From Ranitomeya variabilis (lineage: Eukaryota; Chordata; Amphibia; Anura; Dendrobatidae): a DNA stretch of 64,000 nt. The stretch spans positions 832,566,888 through 832,630,887 of the forward strand of contig NC_135232.1 of the NCBI RefSeq assembly GCF_051348905.1, given 5' to 3'. The first letter of the stretch is position 1, and the number at the start of each line of letters is the position of its first letter. Under the pieces are notes generated by a model. It made no database searches, was not told the DNA's origin, and was given only the letters and a program-made list of their open reading frames with translations. A program made the position numbers and the translations under genes. Below, piece after piece: positions 20,141 to 31,194 of this stretch.

Positions 20141-20660
20141 AACTTTTCCTAATATGGCTAGAAAGCTTTAGCAAACACACTCACGCTTAGTAGTGTCGTC
20201 AAGACTCGCAAGGAATCTTTGACGCTTAAACTGGCTTCTTTGCCAGGTCACATAGCAGGACGAGGCTTTTTGCCGCGGCAGATTCTAAAGACTGCATGCA
20301 ACCTAAGGCAAGGGCAACACTTTACCACCCAGTAAAATGTTTTCAATGGGAACTGGACTTTCAACAAACTTTGCACAAATCAATAGCACAGGCAAATATA
20401 GGAAACTTTCTCTAGCCTGATTAAAGTGGGAAATGTGCAATAGCTTTGCATTAAGGACAAGCTTCAGAGCCTCTACTTGGTATCATCAGAAAACCGAGTT
20501 GGAGTGTCGTGCCGGAAGCTTGAATTGGTCAGCTGATGTATCTCTAAGAATTCACAGAGTTTTTTTCTCAAGGTGGTTCAGCGATTTGAAAAAAAGCCAA
20601 CCCTTGTCTGCAAAAATCTTGACCCGTTTCCTGCAAGTTTCTGAAAGTGGTGCAAATAAC

Positions 20661-20732
20661 GGGGATGTAGCTCAGTGGTAGAGCGCACGCTTTGCATGTG
20701 TGAGGCCCCGGGTTCAATCCCCAGCATCTCCA
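20661..20732 (+). tRNA. tRNA-Ala-TGC: tRNA-Ala(TGC), A copy with C50:A64
   Basis: As 5641; TGC 20693-20695. Confidence 0.9.
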
Positions 20733-20859
20733 TGGCCTGGGTTTACGTGCAAAGGACGCACTTCCTACAGGTGACTACTTTTCCTTCTCCTTATGTGGTT
20801 CCTGCAGTCACTCGGTGAAAGAATTACTTGTCAGTGCTCCATCCCACTAGGAGACTTTT

Positions 20860-20931
20860 GGGGATGTAGCTCAGTGGTAGAGCGCATGCTTCGCATGTAT
20901 GAGGTCCTGGGTTCAACCCCCAGCATCTCCA
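20860..20931 (+). tRNA. tRNA-Ala-CGC: tRNA-Ala(CGC), canonical B copy
   Basis: Fully paired; CGC 20892-20894. Confidence 0.97.
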
Positions 20932-21451
20932 AACTTTTCCTAATATGGCTAGAAAGCTTTAGCAAACACACTCACGCTTAGTAGTGTCGTCAAGACTCGC
21001 CAGAAATCTTTGACGCTTAAACTGGCTTCTTTGCCAGGTCACATAGCAGGACGAGGCTTTTTGCCGCGACAGATTCTAAAGACTGCATGCAACCTAAGGC
21101 AAGGGCAACACTTTACCACCCAGTAAAATGTTTTCAATGGGAACTGGACTTTCAACAAACTTTGCACAAATCAATAGCACAGGCAAATATAGGAAACTTT
21201 CTCTAGCCTGATTAAAGTGGGAAATGTGCAATAGCTTTGCATTAAGGACAAGCTTCAGAGTCTCTACTTGGTATCATCCTAAAACCGAGTTGGAGTGTCG
21301 TGCCGGAAGCTTGAATAGGTCCGCTGATGTATCTCTAAGAATTCACAGAGTTTTTTTCTCAAGGTGGTTCAGCGATTTGAAAAAAAGCCAACCCTTGTCT
21401 GCAAAAATCTTGACCCGTTTCCTGCAAGTTTCTGAAAGTGGTGCAAATAAC

Positions 21452-21523
21452 GGGGATGTAGCTCAGTGGTAGAGCGCACGCTTTGCATGTGTGAGGCCCC
21501 GGGTTCAATCCCCGGCATCTCCA
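21452..21523 (+). tRNA. tRNA-Ala-TGC: tRNA-Ala(TGC), canonical A copy
   Basis: Fully paired; TGC 21484-21486. Confidence 0.97.
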
Positions 21524-21650
21524 TGACCTGGGTTTACGTGCAAAGGACGCACTTCCTACAGGTGACTACTTTTCCTTCTCCTTATGTGGTTCCTGCAGTC
21601 ACTCGGTGAAAGAATTACTTGTCAGTGCTCCATCCCACTAGGAGACTTTT

Positions 21651-21722
21651 GGAGATGTAGCTCAGTGGTAGAGTGCATGCTTTGCATGTATGAGGTCCTG
21701 GGTTCAACCCCCAGCATCTCCA
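21651..21722 (+). tRNA. tRNA-Ala-like (TGC) with A3:U70, near terminator lost
   Basis: Same class as 8212; TGC 21683-21685. The spacer after it is of the CGCCAGAAATC type, unlike the other seven, a sign of a recombination junction nearby. Confidence 0.88.
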
Positions 21723-22240
21723 AACTTTCCCTAATATGGCTAGAAAGCTTTAGCAAACACTCACGCTTAGTAGTGTCGTCAAGACTCGCCAGAAATCTTT
21801 GACGCTTAAACTGGCTTCTTTGCCAGGTCACATAGCAGGACGAGGCTTTTTGCCGCGACAGATTCTAAAGACTGCATGCAACCTAAGGAAAGGGCAACAC
21901 TTTACCACCCAGTAAAATGTTTTCAATGGGAACTGGACTTTCATCAAACTTTGCACAAATCAATAGCACAGGCAAATATAGGAAACTTTCTCTAGCCTGA
22001 TTAAAGTGGGAAATGTGCAATAGCTTTGCATTAAGGACAAGCTTCAGAGTCTCTACTTGGTATCATCAGAAAACCGAGTTGGAGTGTCGTGCCGGAAGCT
22101 TGAATAGGTCAGCTGATGTATCTCTAAGAATTCACAGAGTTTTTTTCTCAAGGTGGTTCAGCGATTTGAATAAATGCCAACTCTTGTCTGCAAAAATCTT
22201 GACCCGTTTCCTGCAAGTTTCTGAAAGTGGTGCAAATAAC

Positions 22241-22312
22241 GGGGATGTAGCTCAGTGGTAGAGCGCACCCTTTTCATGTGTGAGGCCCCGGGTTCAATCC
22301 CCGGCATCTCCA
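22241..22312 (+). tRNA. tRNA-Ala body with Glu anticodon TTC
   Basis: First of eight. The anticodon arm reads CACCC TTTTCAT GTGTG: anticodon TTC at 22273-22275, matching glutamate GAA/GAG, with C30 facing U40. Acceptor stem, G3:U70, A73, D and T arms are canonical alanine. AlaRS reads the acceptor pair and not the anticodon, so the RNA could carry alanine to glutamate codons if made. All eight sit in 775-bp units, where a 16-bp deletion (junction 22335/22336) puts the first TTTT 31 nt, not 47 nt, past the gene. Confidence 0.9.
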
Positions 22313-22423
22313 TGGCTTGGGTTTACGTGCAAAGGTGACTACTTTTCATTCTCCTTATGTGGTTCCTGCAGTCACTCGGTGAAAGAATTACTTGTCAGTG
22401 CTCCATCCCACTGGGAGACTTTT

Positions 22424-22495
22424 GGGGATGTAGCTCAGTGGTAGAGCACATGCTTCGCATGTATGAGGTCCTGGGTTCAACCCCCAGCATCTCCA
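22424..22495 (+). tRNA. tRNA-Ala-CGC: tRNA-Ala(CGC), B copy with G26 to A
   Basis: Base 26 between the D and anticodon stems is A instead of G, tolerated in tRNAs. All stems pair; CGC 22456-22458. Confidence 0.95.
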
Positions 22496-23015
22496 AACTT
22501 TTCCTAATATGGCTAGAAAGCTTTAGCAAACACACTCACACTTAGTAGTGTCGTCAAGACTCGCAAGGAATCTTTGACGCTTAAACTGGCTTCTTTGCCA
22601 GGTCAAATAGCAGGATGAGGCTTTTTGCCTCGGCAGATTCTAAAGACTGCATGCAACCTAAGGCAAGGGCAACACTTTACCACCCAGTAAAATGTTTTCA
22701 ATGGGAACTGGACTTTCAACAAACTTTGCACAAATCAATAGCACAGGCAAATATAGGAAACTTTCTCTAGCCTGATTAAAGTGGGAAATGTGCAATAGCT
22801 TTGCATTAAGGACAAGCTTCAGAGTCTCTACTTGGTATCATCAGAAAACCGAGTTGGAGTGTCGTGCCGGAAGCTTGAATAGGTCAGCTGATGTATCTCT
22901 AAGAATTCACAGAGTTTTTTTCTCAAGGTGGTTCAGCGATTTGACTAAATGCCAACCCTTGTCTGCAAAAATCTTGACCCGTTTCCTGCAAGTTTCTGAA
23001 ACTGGTGCAAATATC

Positions 23016-23087
23016 GGGGATGTAGCTCAGTGGTAGAGTGCACGCTTTGCATGTGTGAGGCCCCGGGTTCAATCCCCGGCATCTCCA
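23016..23087 (+). tRNA. tRNA-Ala-TGC: tRNA-Ala(TGC), A copy with U25
   Basis: D stem GAGT gives a G10:U25 wobble; otherwise canonical. TGC 23048-23050. Confidence 0.94.
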
Positions 23088-23214
23088 TGGCCTGGGTTTA
23101 CGTGCAAAGGACGCACTTCCTACAGGTGACTACTTTTCCTTCTCCTTATGTGGTTCCTGCAGTCACTCGTTGAAAGAATTACTTTGCAGTGCTCCATCCC
23201 ACTGGGAGACTTTT

Positions 23215-23286
23215 GGGGATGTAGCTCAGTGGTAGAGCGCATGCTTCGCATGTATGAGGTCCTGGGTTCAACCCCCAGCATCTCCA
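23215..23286 (+). tRNA. tRNA-Ala-CGC: tRNA-Ala(CGC), canonical B copy
   Basis: Fully paired; CGC 23247-23249. Confidence 0.97.
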
Positions 23287-23806
23287 AACTTTTCCTAATA
23301 TGGCTAGAAAGCTTTAGCAAACACACTCACGCTTAGTAGTGTCGTCAAGACTCGCAAGGAATCTTTGACGCTTAAACTGGCTTCTTTGCCAGGTCACATA
23401 GCAGGACGAGGCTTTTTGTCGCAGCAGATTCTAAAGACTGCATGCAACCTAAGGCAAGGGCAACACTTTACCACCCAGTAAAATGTTTTCAATGGGAACT
23501 GGACTTTCAACAAACTTTGCACAAATCAATAGCACAGGCAAATATAGGAAACTTTCTCTAGCCTGATTAAAGTGGGAAATGTGCAATAGCTTTGCATTAA
23601 GGACAAGCTTCAGAGTCTCTACTTGGTATCATCCTAAAACCGAGTTGGAGTGTCGTGCCGGAAGCTTGAATAGGTCCGCTGATGTATCTCTAAGAATTCA
23701 CAGAGTTTTTTTCTCAAGGTGGTTCAGCGATTTGAATAAATGCCAACCCTTGTCTGCAAAAATCTTGACCCGTTTCCTGCAAGTTTCTGAAAGTGGTGCA
23801 AATAAC

Positions 23807-23878
23807 GGGGATGTAGCTCAGTGGTAGAGCGCACGCTTTGCATGTGTGAGGCCCCGGGTTCAATCCCCAGCATCTCCA
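23807..23878 (+). tRNA. tRNA-Ala-TGC: tRNA-Ala(TGC), A copy with C50:A64
   Basis: As 5641; TGC 23839-23841. Followed by TGCCCTGGG, a spacer mark shared only with the genes at 39607 and 49888. Confidence 0.9.
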
Positions 23879-24005
23879 TGCCCTGGGTTTACGTGCAAAG
23901 GACGCACTTCCTACAGGTGACTACTTTTCCTTCTCCTTATGTGGTTCCTGCAGTCACTCGGTGAAAGAATTACTTGTCAGTGCTCCATCCCACTAGGAGA
24001 CTTTT

Positions 24006-24077
24006 GGGGATGTAGCTCAGTGGTAGAGCGCATGCTTCGCATGTATGAGGTCCTGGGTTCAACCCCCAGCATCTCCA
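24006..24077 (+). tRNA. tRNA-Ala-CGC: tRNA-Ala(CGC), canonical B copy
   Basis: Fully paired; CGC 24038-24040. Confidence 0.97.
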
Positions 24078-24597
24078 AACTTTTCCTAATATGGCTAGAA
24101 AGCTTTAGCAAACACACTCACGCTTAGTAGTGTCGTCAAGACTCGCCAGAAATCTTTGACGCTTAAACTGGCTTCTTTGCCAGGTCACATAGCAGGACGA
24201 GGCTTTTTGCCGCGACAGATTCTAAAGACTGCATGCAACCTAAGGCAAGGGCAACACTTTACCACCCAGTAAAATGTTTTCAATGGGAACTGGACTTTCA
24301 ACAAACTTTGCACAAATCAATAGCACAGGCAAATATAGGAAACTTTCTCTAGCCTGATTAAAGTGGGAAATGTGCAATAGCTTTGCATTAAGGACAAGCT
24401 TCAGAGTCTCTACTTGGTATCATCAGAAAACCGAGTTGGAGTGTCGTGCCGGAAGCTTGAATAGGTCAGCTGATGTATCTCTAAGAATTCACAGAGTTTT
24501 TTTCTCAAGGTGGTTCAGCGATTTGAATAAATGCCAACCCTTGTCTGCAAAAATCTTGACCCGTTTCCTGCAAGTTTCTGAAAGTGGTGCAAATAAC

Positions 24598-24669
24598 GGG
24601 GATGTAGCTCAGTGGTAGAGTGCACCCTTTTCATGTGTGAGGCCCCGGGTTCAATCCCCGGCATCTCCA
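24598..24669 (+). tRNA. tRNA-Ala body with Glu anticodon TTC, U25
   Basis: As 22241 but with GAGT in the D stem; TTC 24630-24632. This TTC/U25 subtype recurs at 40398 and 50679. Confidence 0.9.
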
Positions 24670-24780
24670 TGGCTTGGGTTTACGTGCAAAGGTGACTACT
24701 TTTCCTTCTCCTTATGTGGTTCCTGCAGTCACTCGGTGAAAGAATTACTTGTCAGTGCTCCATCCCACTGGGAGACTTTT

Positions 24781-24852
24781 GGGGATGTAGCTCAGTGGTA
24801 GAGCGCATGCTTCGCATGTATGAGGTCCTGGGTTCAACCCCCAGCATCTCCA
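24781..24852 (+). tRNA. tRNA-Ala-CGC: tRNA-Ala(CGC), canonical B copy
   Basis: Fully paired; CGC 24813-24815. Confidence 0.97.
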
Positions 24853-25372
24853 AACTTTTCCTAATATGGCTAGAAAGCTTTAGCAAACACACTCACGCTT
24901 AGTAGTGTCGTCAAGACTCGCAAGGAATCTTTGACGCTTAAACTGGCTTCTTTGCCAGGTCACATAGCAGGATGAGGCTTTTTGCCTCGGCAGATTCTAA
25001 AGACTGCATGCAACCTAAGGCAAGGGCAACACTTTACCACCCAGTAAAATGTTTTCAATGGGAACTGGACTTTCAACAAACTTTGCACAAATCAATAGCA
25101 CAGGCAAATATAGGAAACTTTCTCTAGCCTGATTAAAGTGGGAAATGTGCAATAGCTTTGCATTAAGGACAAGCTTCAGAGTCTCTACTTGGTATCATCA
25201 GAAAACTGAGTTGGAGTGTCGTGCCGGAAGCTTGAATAGGTCAGCTGATGTATCTCTAAGAATTCACAGAGTTTTTTTCTCAAGGTGGTTCAGCGATTTG
25301 ACTAAATGCCAACCCTTGTCTGCAAAAATCTTGACCCGTTTCCTGCAAGTTTCTGAAAGTGGTGCAAATATC

Positions 25373-25444
25373 GGGGATGTAGCTCAGTGGTAGAGCGCAC
25401 GCTTTGCATGTGTGAGGCCCCGGGTTCAATCCCTGGCATCTCCA
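25373..25444 (+). tRNA. tRNA-Ala-TGC: tRNA-Ala(TGC), A copy with G51:U63
   Basis: T stem CCGGG/CCTGG has one G:U wobble; otherwise canonical. TGC 25405-25407. Confidence 0.95.
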
Positions 25445-25571
25445 TGGCCTGGGTTTACGTGCAAAGGACGCACTTCCTACAGGTGACTACTTTTCCTTCT
25501 CCTTATGTGGTTCCTGCAGTCACTCGTTGAAAGAATTACTTGTCAGTGCTCCATCCCACTAGGAGACTTTT

Positions 25572-25643
25572 GGGGATGTAGCTCAGTGGTAGAGCGCATG
25601 CTTCGCATGTATGAGGTCCTGGGTTCAACCCCCAGCATCTCCA
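25572..25643 (+). tRNA. tRNA-Ala-CGC: tRNA-Ala(CGC), canonical B copy
   Basis: Fully paired; CGC 25604-25606. Confidence 0.97.
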
Positions 25644-26163
25644 AACTTTTCCTAATATGGCTAGAAAGCTTTAGCAAACACACTCACGCTTAGTAGTGTC
25701 GTCAAGACTCGCAAGGAATCTTTGACGCTTAAACTGGCTTCTTTGCCAGGTCACATAGCAGGACGAGGCTTTTTGCTGCGGCAGATTCTAAAGACTGCAT
25801 GCAACCTAAGGCAAGGGCAACACTTTACCACCCAGTAAAATGTTTTCAATGGGAACTGGACTTTCAACAAACTTTGCACAAATCAATAGCACAGGCAAAT
25901 ATAGGAAACTTTCTCTAGCCTGATTAAAGTGGGAAATGTGCAATAGCTTTGCATTAAGGACAAGCTTCAGAGTCTCTACTTGGTATCATCAGAAAACCGA
26001 GTTGGAGTGTCGTGCCAGATGCTTGAATAGGTCAGCTGATGTATCTCTAAGAATTCACAGAGTTTTTTTCTCAAGGTGGTTCAGCGATTTGACTAAATGC
26101 CAACCCTTGTCTGCAAAAATCTTGACCCGTTTCCTGCAAGTTTCTGAAAGTGGTGCAAATAAC

Positions 26164-26235
26164 GGGGATGTAGCTCAGTGGTAGAGCACACGCTTTGCAT
26201 GTGGGAGGCCCCAGGTTCAATCCCCGGCATCTCCA
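26164..26235 (+). tRNA. Decaying tRNA-Ala(TGC) A copy, stem mismatches
   Basis: First of four. G26 is A; the anticodon stem is CACGC/GTGGG (A28 faces G42); the T stem is CCAGG/CCCGG (A51 faces C63), which also alters the base just before the B box. TGC 26196-26198 and G3:U70 remain. All four lie in 807-bp units with a 16-bp duplication downstream. Likely poorly functional. Confidence 0.82.
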
Positions 26236-26362
26236 TGGCCTGGGTTTACGTGCAGAGGACGCACTTCCTACAGGTGACTACTTTTCCTTCTCCTTATGTG
26301 GTTCCTGCAGTCACTCGTTGAAAGAATTACTTGTCAGTGCTCCATCCCACTAGGAGACTTTT

Positions 26363-26434
26363 GGGGATGTAGCTCAGTGGTAGAGCGCATGCTTCGCATG
26401 TATGAGGTCCTGGGTTCAACCCCCAGCATCTCCA
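26363..26434 (+). tRNA. tRNA-Ala-CGC: tRNA-Ala(CGC), canonical B copy
   Basis: Fully paired; CGC 26395-26397. Confidence 0.97.
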
Positions 26435-26595
26435 AACTTTTCCTAATATGGCTAGAAAGCTTTAGCAAACACACTCATGCTTAGTAGTGTCGTCAAGACT
26501 CGGAAGGAATCTTTGACGCTTAAACTGGCTTCTTTGCCAGGTCACATAGCAGGACGAGGCTTTTTGCCGCGGCAGATTCTAAAGACTGCATGCAA

Positions 26596-26627
26596 CCTAA
26601 GGCAAGGGCAACCTAAGGCAAGGGCAA
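26596..26627 (+). repeat. 16-bp tandem duplication in the long spacer
   Basis: CCTAAGGCAAGGGCAA occurs twice in a row here and once in ordinary units. The same duplication is at 29759-29790, 42396-42427 and 52677-52708, always in a unit whose A gene is the decaying type. Confidence 0.95.
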
Positions 26628-26970
26628 CACTTTACCACCCAGTAAAATGTTTTCAATGGGAACTGGACTTTCAACAAACTTTGCTCAAATCAATAGCACA
26701 GGCAAATATAGGAAACTTTCTCTAGCCTGATTAAAGTGGGAAATGTGCAATAGCTTTGCATTAAGGACAAGCTTCAGAGTCTCTACTTGGTATCATCAGA
26801 AAACCGAGTTGGAGTGTCGTGCCGGAAGCTTGAATTGGTCAGCTGATGTATCTCTAAGAATTCACAGAGTTTTTTTCTCAAGGTGGTTCAGCGATTTGAA
26901 AAAAAGCCAACCCTTGTCTGCAAAAATCTTGACCCGTTTCCTGCAAGTTTCTGAAAGTGGTGCAAATAAC

Positions 26971-27042
26971 GGGGATGTAGCTCAGTGGTAGAGCGCACGC
27001 TTTGCATGTGTGAGGCCCCGGGTTCAATCCCCGGCATCTCAA
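26971..27042 (+). tRNA. tRNA-Ala-TGC: tRNA-Ala(TGC), A copy with C72 to A
   Basis: The 3' strand ends CATCTCA, so G1 faces A72; otherwise canonical. TGC 27003-27005. Shared only with 30134. Confidence 0.87.
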
Positions 27043-27169
27043 TGGCCTGGGTTTACGTGCAAAGGACGCACTTCCTACAGGTGACTACTTTTCCTTCTCC
27101 TTATGTGGTTCCTGCAGTCACTCGGTGAAAGAATTACTTGTCAGTGCTCCATCCCACTAGGAGACTTTT

Positions 27170-27241
27170 GGGGATGTAGCTCAGTGGTAGAGCGCATGCT
27201 TCGCATGTATGAGGTCCTGGGTTCAACCCCCAGCATCTCCA
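27170..27241 (+). tRNA. tRNA-Ala-CGC: tRNA-Ala(CGC), canonical B copy
   Basis: Fully paired; CGC 27202-27204. Confidence 0.97.
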
Positions 27242-27760
27242 AACTTTTCCTAATATGGCTAGAAAGCTTTAGCAAACACACTCACGCTTAGTAGTGTCGT
27301 CAAGACTCGCAAGGAATCTTTGACGCTTAAACTGGCTTCTTTGCCAGGTCACATAGCAGGACGAGGCTTTTTGCCGCGGCAGATTCTAAAGACTGCATGC
27401 AACCTAAGGCAAGGGCAACACTTTATCACCCAGTAAAATGTTTTCAATGGGAACTGGACTTTCAACAAACTTTGCACAAATCAATAGCACAGGCAAATAT
27501 AGGAAACTTTCTCTAGCCTGATTAAAGTGGGAAATGTGCAATAGCTTTGCATTAAGGACAAGCTTCAGAGTCTCTACTTGGTATCATCAGAAAACCGAGT
27601 TGGAGTGTCGTGCCGGAAGCTTGAATTGGTCAGCTGATGTATCTCTAAGAATTCACAGAGTTTTTTCTCAAGGTGGTTCAGCGATTTGAAAAAAAGCCAA
27701 CCCTTGTCTGCAAAAATCTTGACCCGTTTCCTGCAAGTTTCTGAAAGTGGTGCAAATAAC

Positions 27761-27832
27761 GGGGATGTAGCTCAGTGGTAGAGCGCACGCTTTGCATGTG
27801 TGAGGCCCCGGGTTCAATCCCCAGCATCTCCA
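27761..27832 (+). tRNA. tRNA-Ala-TGC: tRNA-Ala(TGC), A copy with C50:A64
   Basis: As 5641; TGC 27793-27795. Upstream run is T6. Confidence 0.9.
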
Positions 27833-27959
27833 TGGCCTGGGTTTACGTGCAAAGGACGCACTTCCTACAGGTGACTACTTTTCCTTCTCCTTATGTGGTT
27901 CCTGCAGTCACTCGGTGAAAGAATTACTTGTCAGTGCTCCATCCCACTAGGAGACTTTT

Positions 27960-28031
27960 GGGGATGTAGCTCAGTGGTAGAGCGCATGCTTCGCATGTAT
28001 GAGGTCCTGGGTTCAACCCCCAGCATCTCCA
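27960..28031 (+). tRNA. tRNA-Ala-CGC: tRNA-Ala(CGC), canonical B copy
   Basis: Fully paired; CGC 27992-27994. Confidence 0.97.
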
Positions 28032-28551
28032 AACTTTTCCTAATATGGCTAGAAAGCTTTAGCAAACACACTCACGCTTAGTAGTGTCGTCAAGACTCGC
28101 AAGGAATCTTTGACGCTTAAACTGGCTTCTTTGCCAGGTCACATAGCAGGACGAGGCTTTTTGCCGCGACAGATTCTAAAGACTGCATGCAACCTAAGGC
28201 AAGGGCAACACTTTACCACCCAGTAAAATGTTTTCAATGGGAACTGGACTTTCAACAAACTTTGCACAAATCAATAGCACAGGCAAATATAGGAAACTTT
28301 CTCTAGCCTGATTAAAGTGGGAAATGTGCAATAGCTTTGCATTAAGGACAAGCTTCAGAGTCTCTACTTGGTATCATCAGAAAACCGAGTTGGAGTGTCG
28401 TGCCGGAAGCTTGAATAGGTCAGCTGATGTATCTCTAAGAATTCACAGAGTTTTTTTCTCAAGGTGGTTCAGCGATTTGAATAAATGCCAACTCTTGTCT
28501 GCAAAAATCTTGACCCGTTTCCTGCAAGTTTCTGAAAGTGGTGCAAATAAC

Positions 28552-28623
28552 GGGGATGTAGCTCAGTGGTAGAGCGCACCCTTTTCATGTGTGAGGCCCC
28601 GGGTTCAATCCCCGGCATCTCCA
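28552..28623 (+). tRNA. tRNA-Ala body with Glu anticodon TTC
   Basis: As 22241; TTC 28584-28586, in a 775-bp unit. Confidence 0.9.
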
Positions 28624-28734
28624 TGGCTTGGGTTTACGTGCAAAGGTGACTACTTTTCCTTCTCCTTATGTGGTTCCTGCAGTCACTCGGTGAAAGAATT
28701 ACTTGTCAGTGCTCCATCCCACTGGGAGACTTTT

Positions 28735-28806
28735 GAGGATGTAGCTCAGTGGTAGAGCGCATGCTTCGCATGTATGAGGTCCTGGGTTCAACCCCCAGCA
28801 TCTCCA
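28735..28806 (+). tRNA. tRNA-Ala-CGC: tRNA-Ala(CGC), B copy with G2 to A
   Basis: A2:C71 mismatch; CGC 28767-28769. Confidence 0.9.
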
Positions 28807-29326
28807 AACTTTTCCTAATATGGCTAGAAAGCTTTAGCAAACACACTCACGCTTAGTAGTGTCGTCAAGACTCGCAAGGAATCTTTGACGCTTAAACTGG
28901 CTTCTTTGCCAGGTCACATAGCAGGACGAGGCTTTTTGCTGCGGCAGATTCTAAAGACTGCATGCAACCTAAGGCAAGGGCAACACTTTACCACCCAGTA
29001 AAATGTTTTCAATGGGAACTGGACTTTCAACAAACTTTGCACAAATCAATAGCACAGGCAAATATAGGAAACTTTCTCTAGCCTGATTAAAGTGGGAAAT
29101 GTGCAATAGCTTTGCATTAAGGACAAGCTTCAGAGTCTCTACTTGGTATCATCAGAAAACCGAGTTGGAGTGTCGTGCCAGATGCTTGAATAGGTCAGCT
29201 GATGTATCTCTAAGAATTCACAGAGTTTTTTTCTCAAGGTGGTTCAGCGATTTGACTAAATGCCAACCCTTGTCTGCAAAAATCTTGACCCGTTTCCTGC
29301 AAGTTTCTGAAAGTGGTGCAAATAAC

Positions 29327-29398
29327 GGGGATGTAGCTCAGTGGTAGAGCACACGCTTTGCATGTGGGAGGCCCCAGGTTCAATCCCCGGCATCTCCA
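29327..29398 (+). tRNA. Decaying tRNA-Ala(TGC) A copy, stem mismatches
   Basis: Same class as 26164; TGC 29359-29361. Confidence 0.82.
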
Positions 29399-29525
29399 TG
29401 GCCTGGGTTTACGTGCAGAGGACGCACTTCCTACAGGTGACTACTTTTCCTTCTCCTTATGTGGTTCCTGCAGTCACTCGTTGAAAGAATTACTTGTCAG
29501 TGCTCCATCCCACTAGGAGACTTTT

Positions 29526-29597
29526 GGGGATGTAGCTCAGTGGTAGAGCGCATGCTTCGCATGTATGAGGTCCTGGGTTCAACCCCCAGCATCTCCA
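29526..29597 (+). tRNA. tRNA-Ala-CGC: tRNA-Ala(CGC), canonical B copy
   Basis: Fully paired; CGC 29558-29560. Confidence 0.97.
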
Positions 29598-30133
29598 AAC
29601 TTTTCCTAATATGGCTAGAAAGCTTTAGCAAACACACTCATGCTTAGTAGTGTCGTCAAGACTCGGAAGGAATCTTTGACGCTTAAACTGGCTTCTTTGC
29701 CAGGTCACATAGCAGGACGAGGCTTTTTGCCGCGGCAGATTCTAAAGACTGCATGCAACCTAAGGCAAGGGCAACCTAAGGCAAGGGCAACACTTTACCA
29801 CCCAGTAAAATGTTTTCAATGGGAACTGGACTTTCAACAAACTTTGCTCAAATCAATAGCACAGGCAAATATAGGAAACTTTCTCTAGCCTGATTAAAGT
29901 GGGAAATGTGCAATAGCTTTGCATTAAGGACAAGCTTCAGAGTCTCTACTTGGTATCATCAGAAAACCGAGTTGGAGTGTCGTGCCGGAAGCTTGAATTG
30001 GTCAGCTGATGTATCTCTAAGAATTCACAGAGTTTTTTTCTCAAGGTGGTTCAGCGATTTGAAAAAAAGCCAACCCTTGTCTGCAAAAATCTTGACCCGT
30101 TTCCTGCAAGTTTCTGAAAGTGGTGCAAATAAC

Positions 30134-30205
30134 GGGGATGTAGCTCAGTGGTAGAGCGCACGCTTTGCATGTGTGAGGCCCCGGGTTCAATCCCCGGCAT
30201 CTCAA
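30134..30205 (+). tRNA. tRNA-Ala-TGC: tRNA-Ala(TGC), A copy with C72 to A
   Basis: As 26971; TGC 30166-30168. Confidence 0.87.
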
Positions 30206-30332
30206 TGGCCTGGGTTTACGTGCAAAGGACGCACTTCCTACAGGTGACTACTTTTCCTTCTCCTTATGTGGTTCCTGCAGTCACTCGGTGAAAGAATTAC
30301 TTGTCAGTGCTCCATCCCACTAGGAGACTTTT

Positions 30333-30404
30333 GGGGATGTAGCTCAGTGGTAGAGCGCATGCTTCGCATGTATGAGGTCCTGGGTTCAACCCCCAGCATC
30401 TCCA
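30333..30404 (+). tRNA. tRNA-Ala-CGC: tRNA-Ala(CGC), canonical B copy
   Basis: Fully paired; CGC 30365-30367. Confidence 0.97.
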
Positions 30405-30923
30405 AACTTTTCCTAATATGGCTAGAAAGCTTTAGCAAACACACTCACGCTTAGTAGTGTCGTCAAGACTCGCAAGGAATCTTTGACGCTTAAACTGGCT
30501 TCTTTGCCAGGTCACATAGCAGGACGAGGCTTTTTGCCGCGGCAGATTCTAAAGACTGCATGCAACCTAAGGCAAGGGCAACACTTTATCACCCAGTAAA
30601 ATGTTTTCAATGGGAACTGGACTTTCAACAAACTTTGCACAAATCAATAGCACAGGCAAATATAGGAAACTTTCTCTAGCCTGATTAAAGTGGGAAATGT
30701 GCAATAGCTTTGCATTAAGGACAAGCTTCAGAGTCTCTACTTGGTATCATCAGAAAACCGAGTTGGAGTGTCGTGCCGGAAGCTTGAATTGGTCAGCTGA
30801 TGTATCTCTAAGAATTCACAGAGTTTTTTCTCAAGGTGGTTCAGCGATTTGAAAAAAAGCCAACCCTTGTCTGCAAAAATCTTGACCCGTTTCCTGCAAG
30901 TTTCTGAAAGTGGTGCAAATAAC

Positions 30924-30995
30924 GGGGATGTAGCTCAGTGGTAGAGCGCACGCTTTGCATGTGTGAGGCCCCGGGTTCAATCCCCAGCATCTCCA
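30924..30995 (+). tRNA. tRNA-Ala-TGC: tRNA-Ala(TGC), A copy with C50:A64
   Basis: As 5641; TGC 30956-30958. Upstream run is T6. Confidence 0.9.
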
Positions 30996-31122
30996 TGGCC
31001 TGGGTTTACGTGCAAAGGACGCACTTCCTACAGGTGACTACTTTTCCTTCTCCTTATGTGGTTCCTGCAGTCACTCGGTGAAAGAATTACTTGTCAGTGC
31101 TCCATCCCACTAGGAGACTTTT

Positions 31123-31194
31123 GGGGATGTAGCTCAGTGGTAGAGCGCATGCTTCGCATGTATGAGGTCCTGGGTTCAACCCCCAGCATCTCCA
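31123..31194 (+). tRNA. tRNA-Ala-CGC: tRNA-Ala(CGC), canonical B copy
   Basis: Fully paired; CGC 31155-31157. Confidence 0.97.

Noticed and set aside
26477-26725. 82-residue frame seen in four units
   Set aside because: Opened only by the chance ATG and the 16-bp duplication in the spacer.
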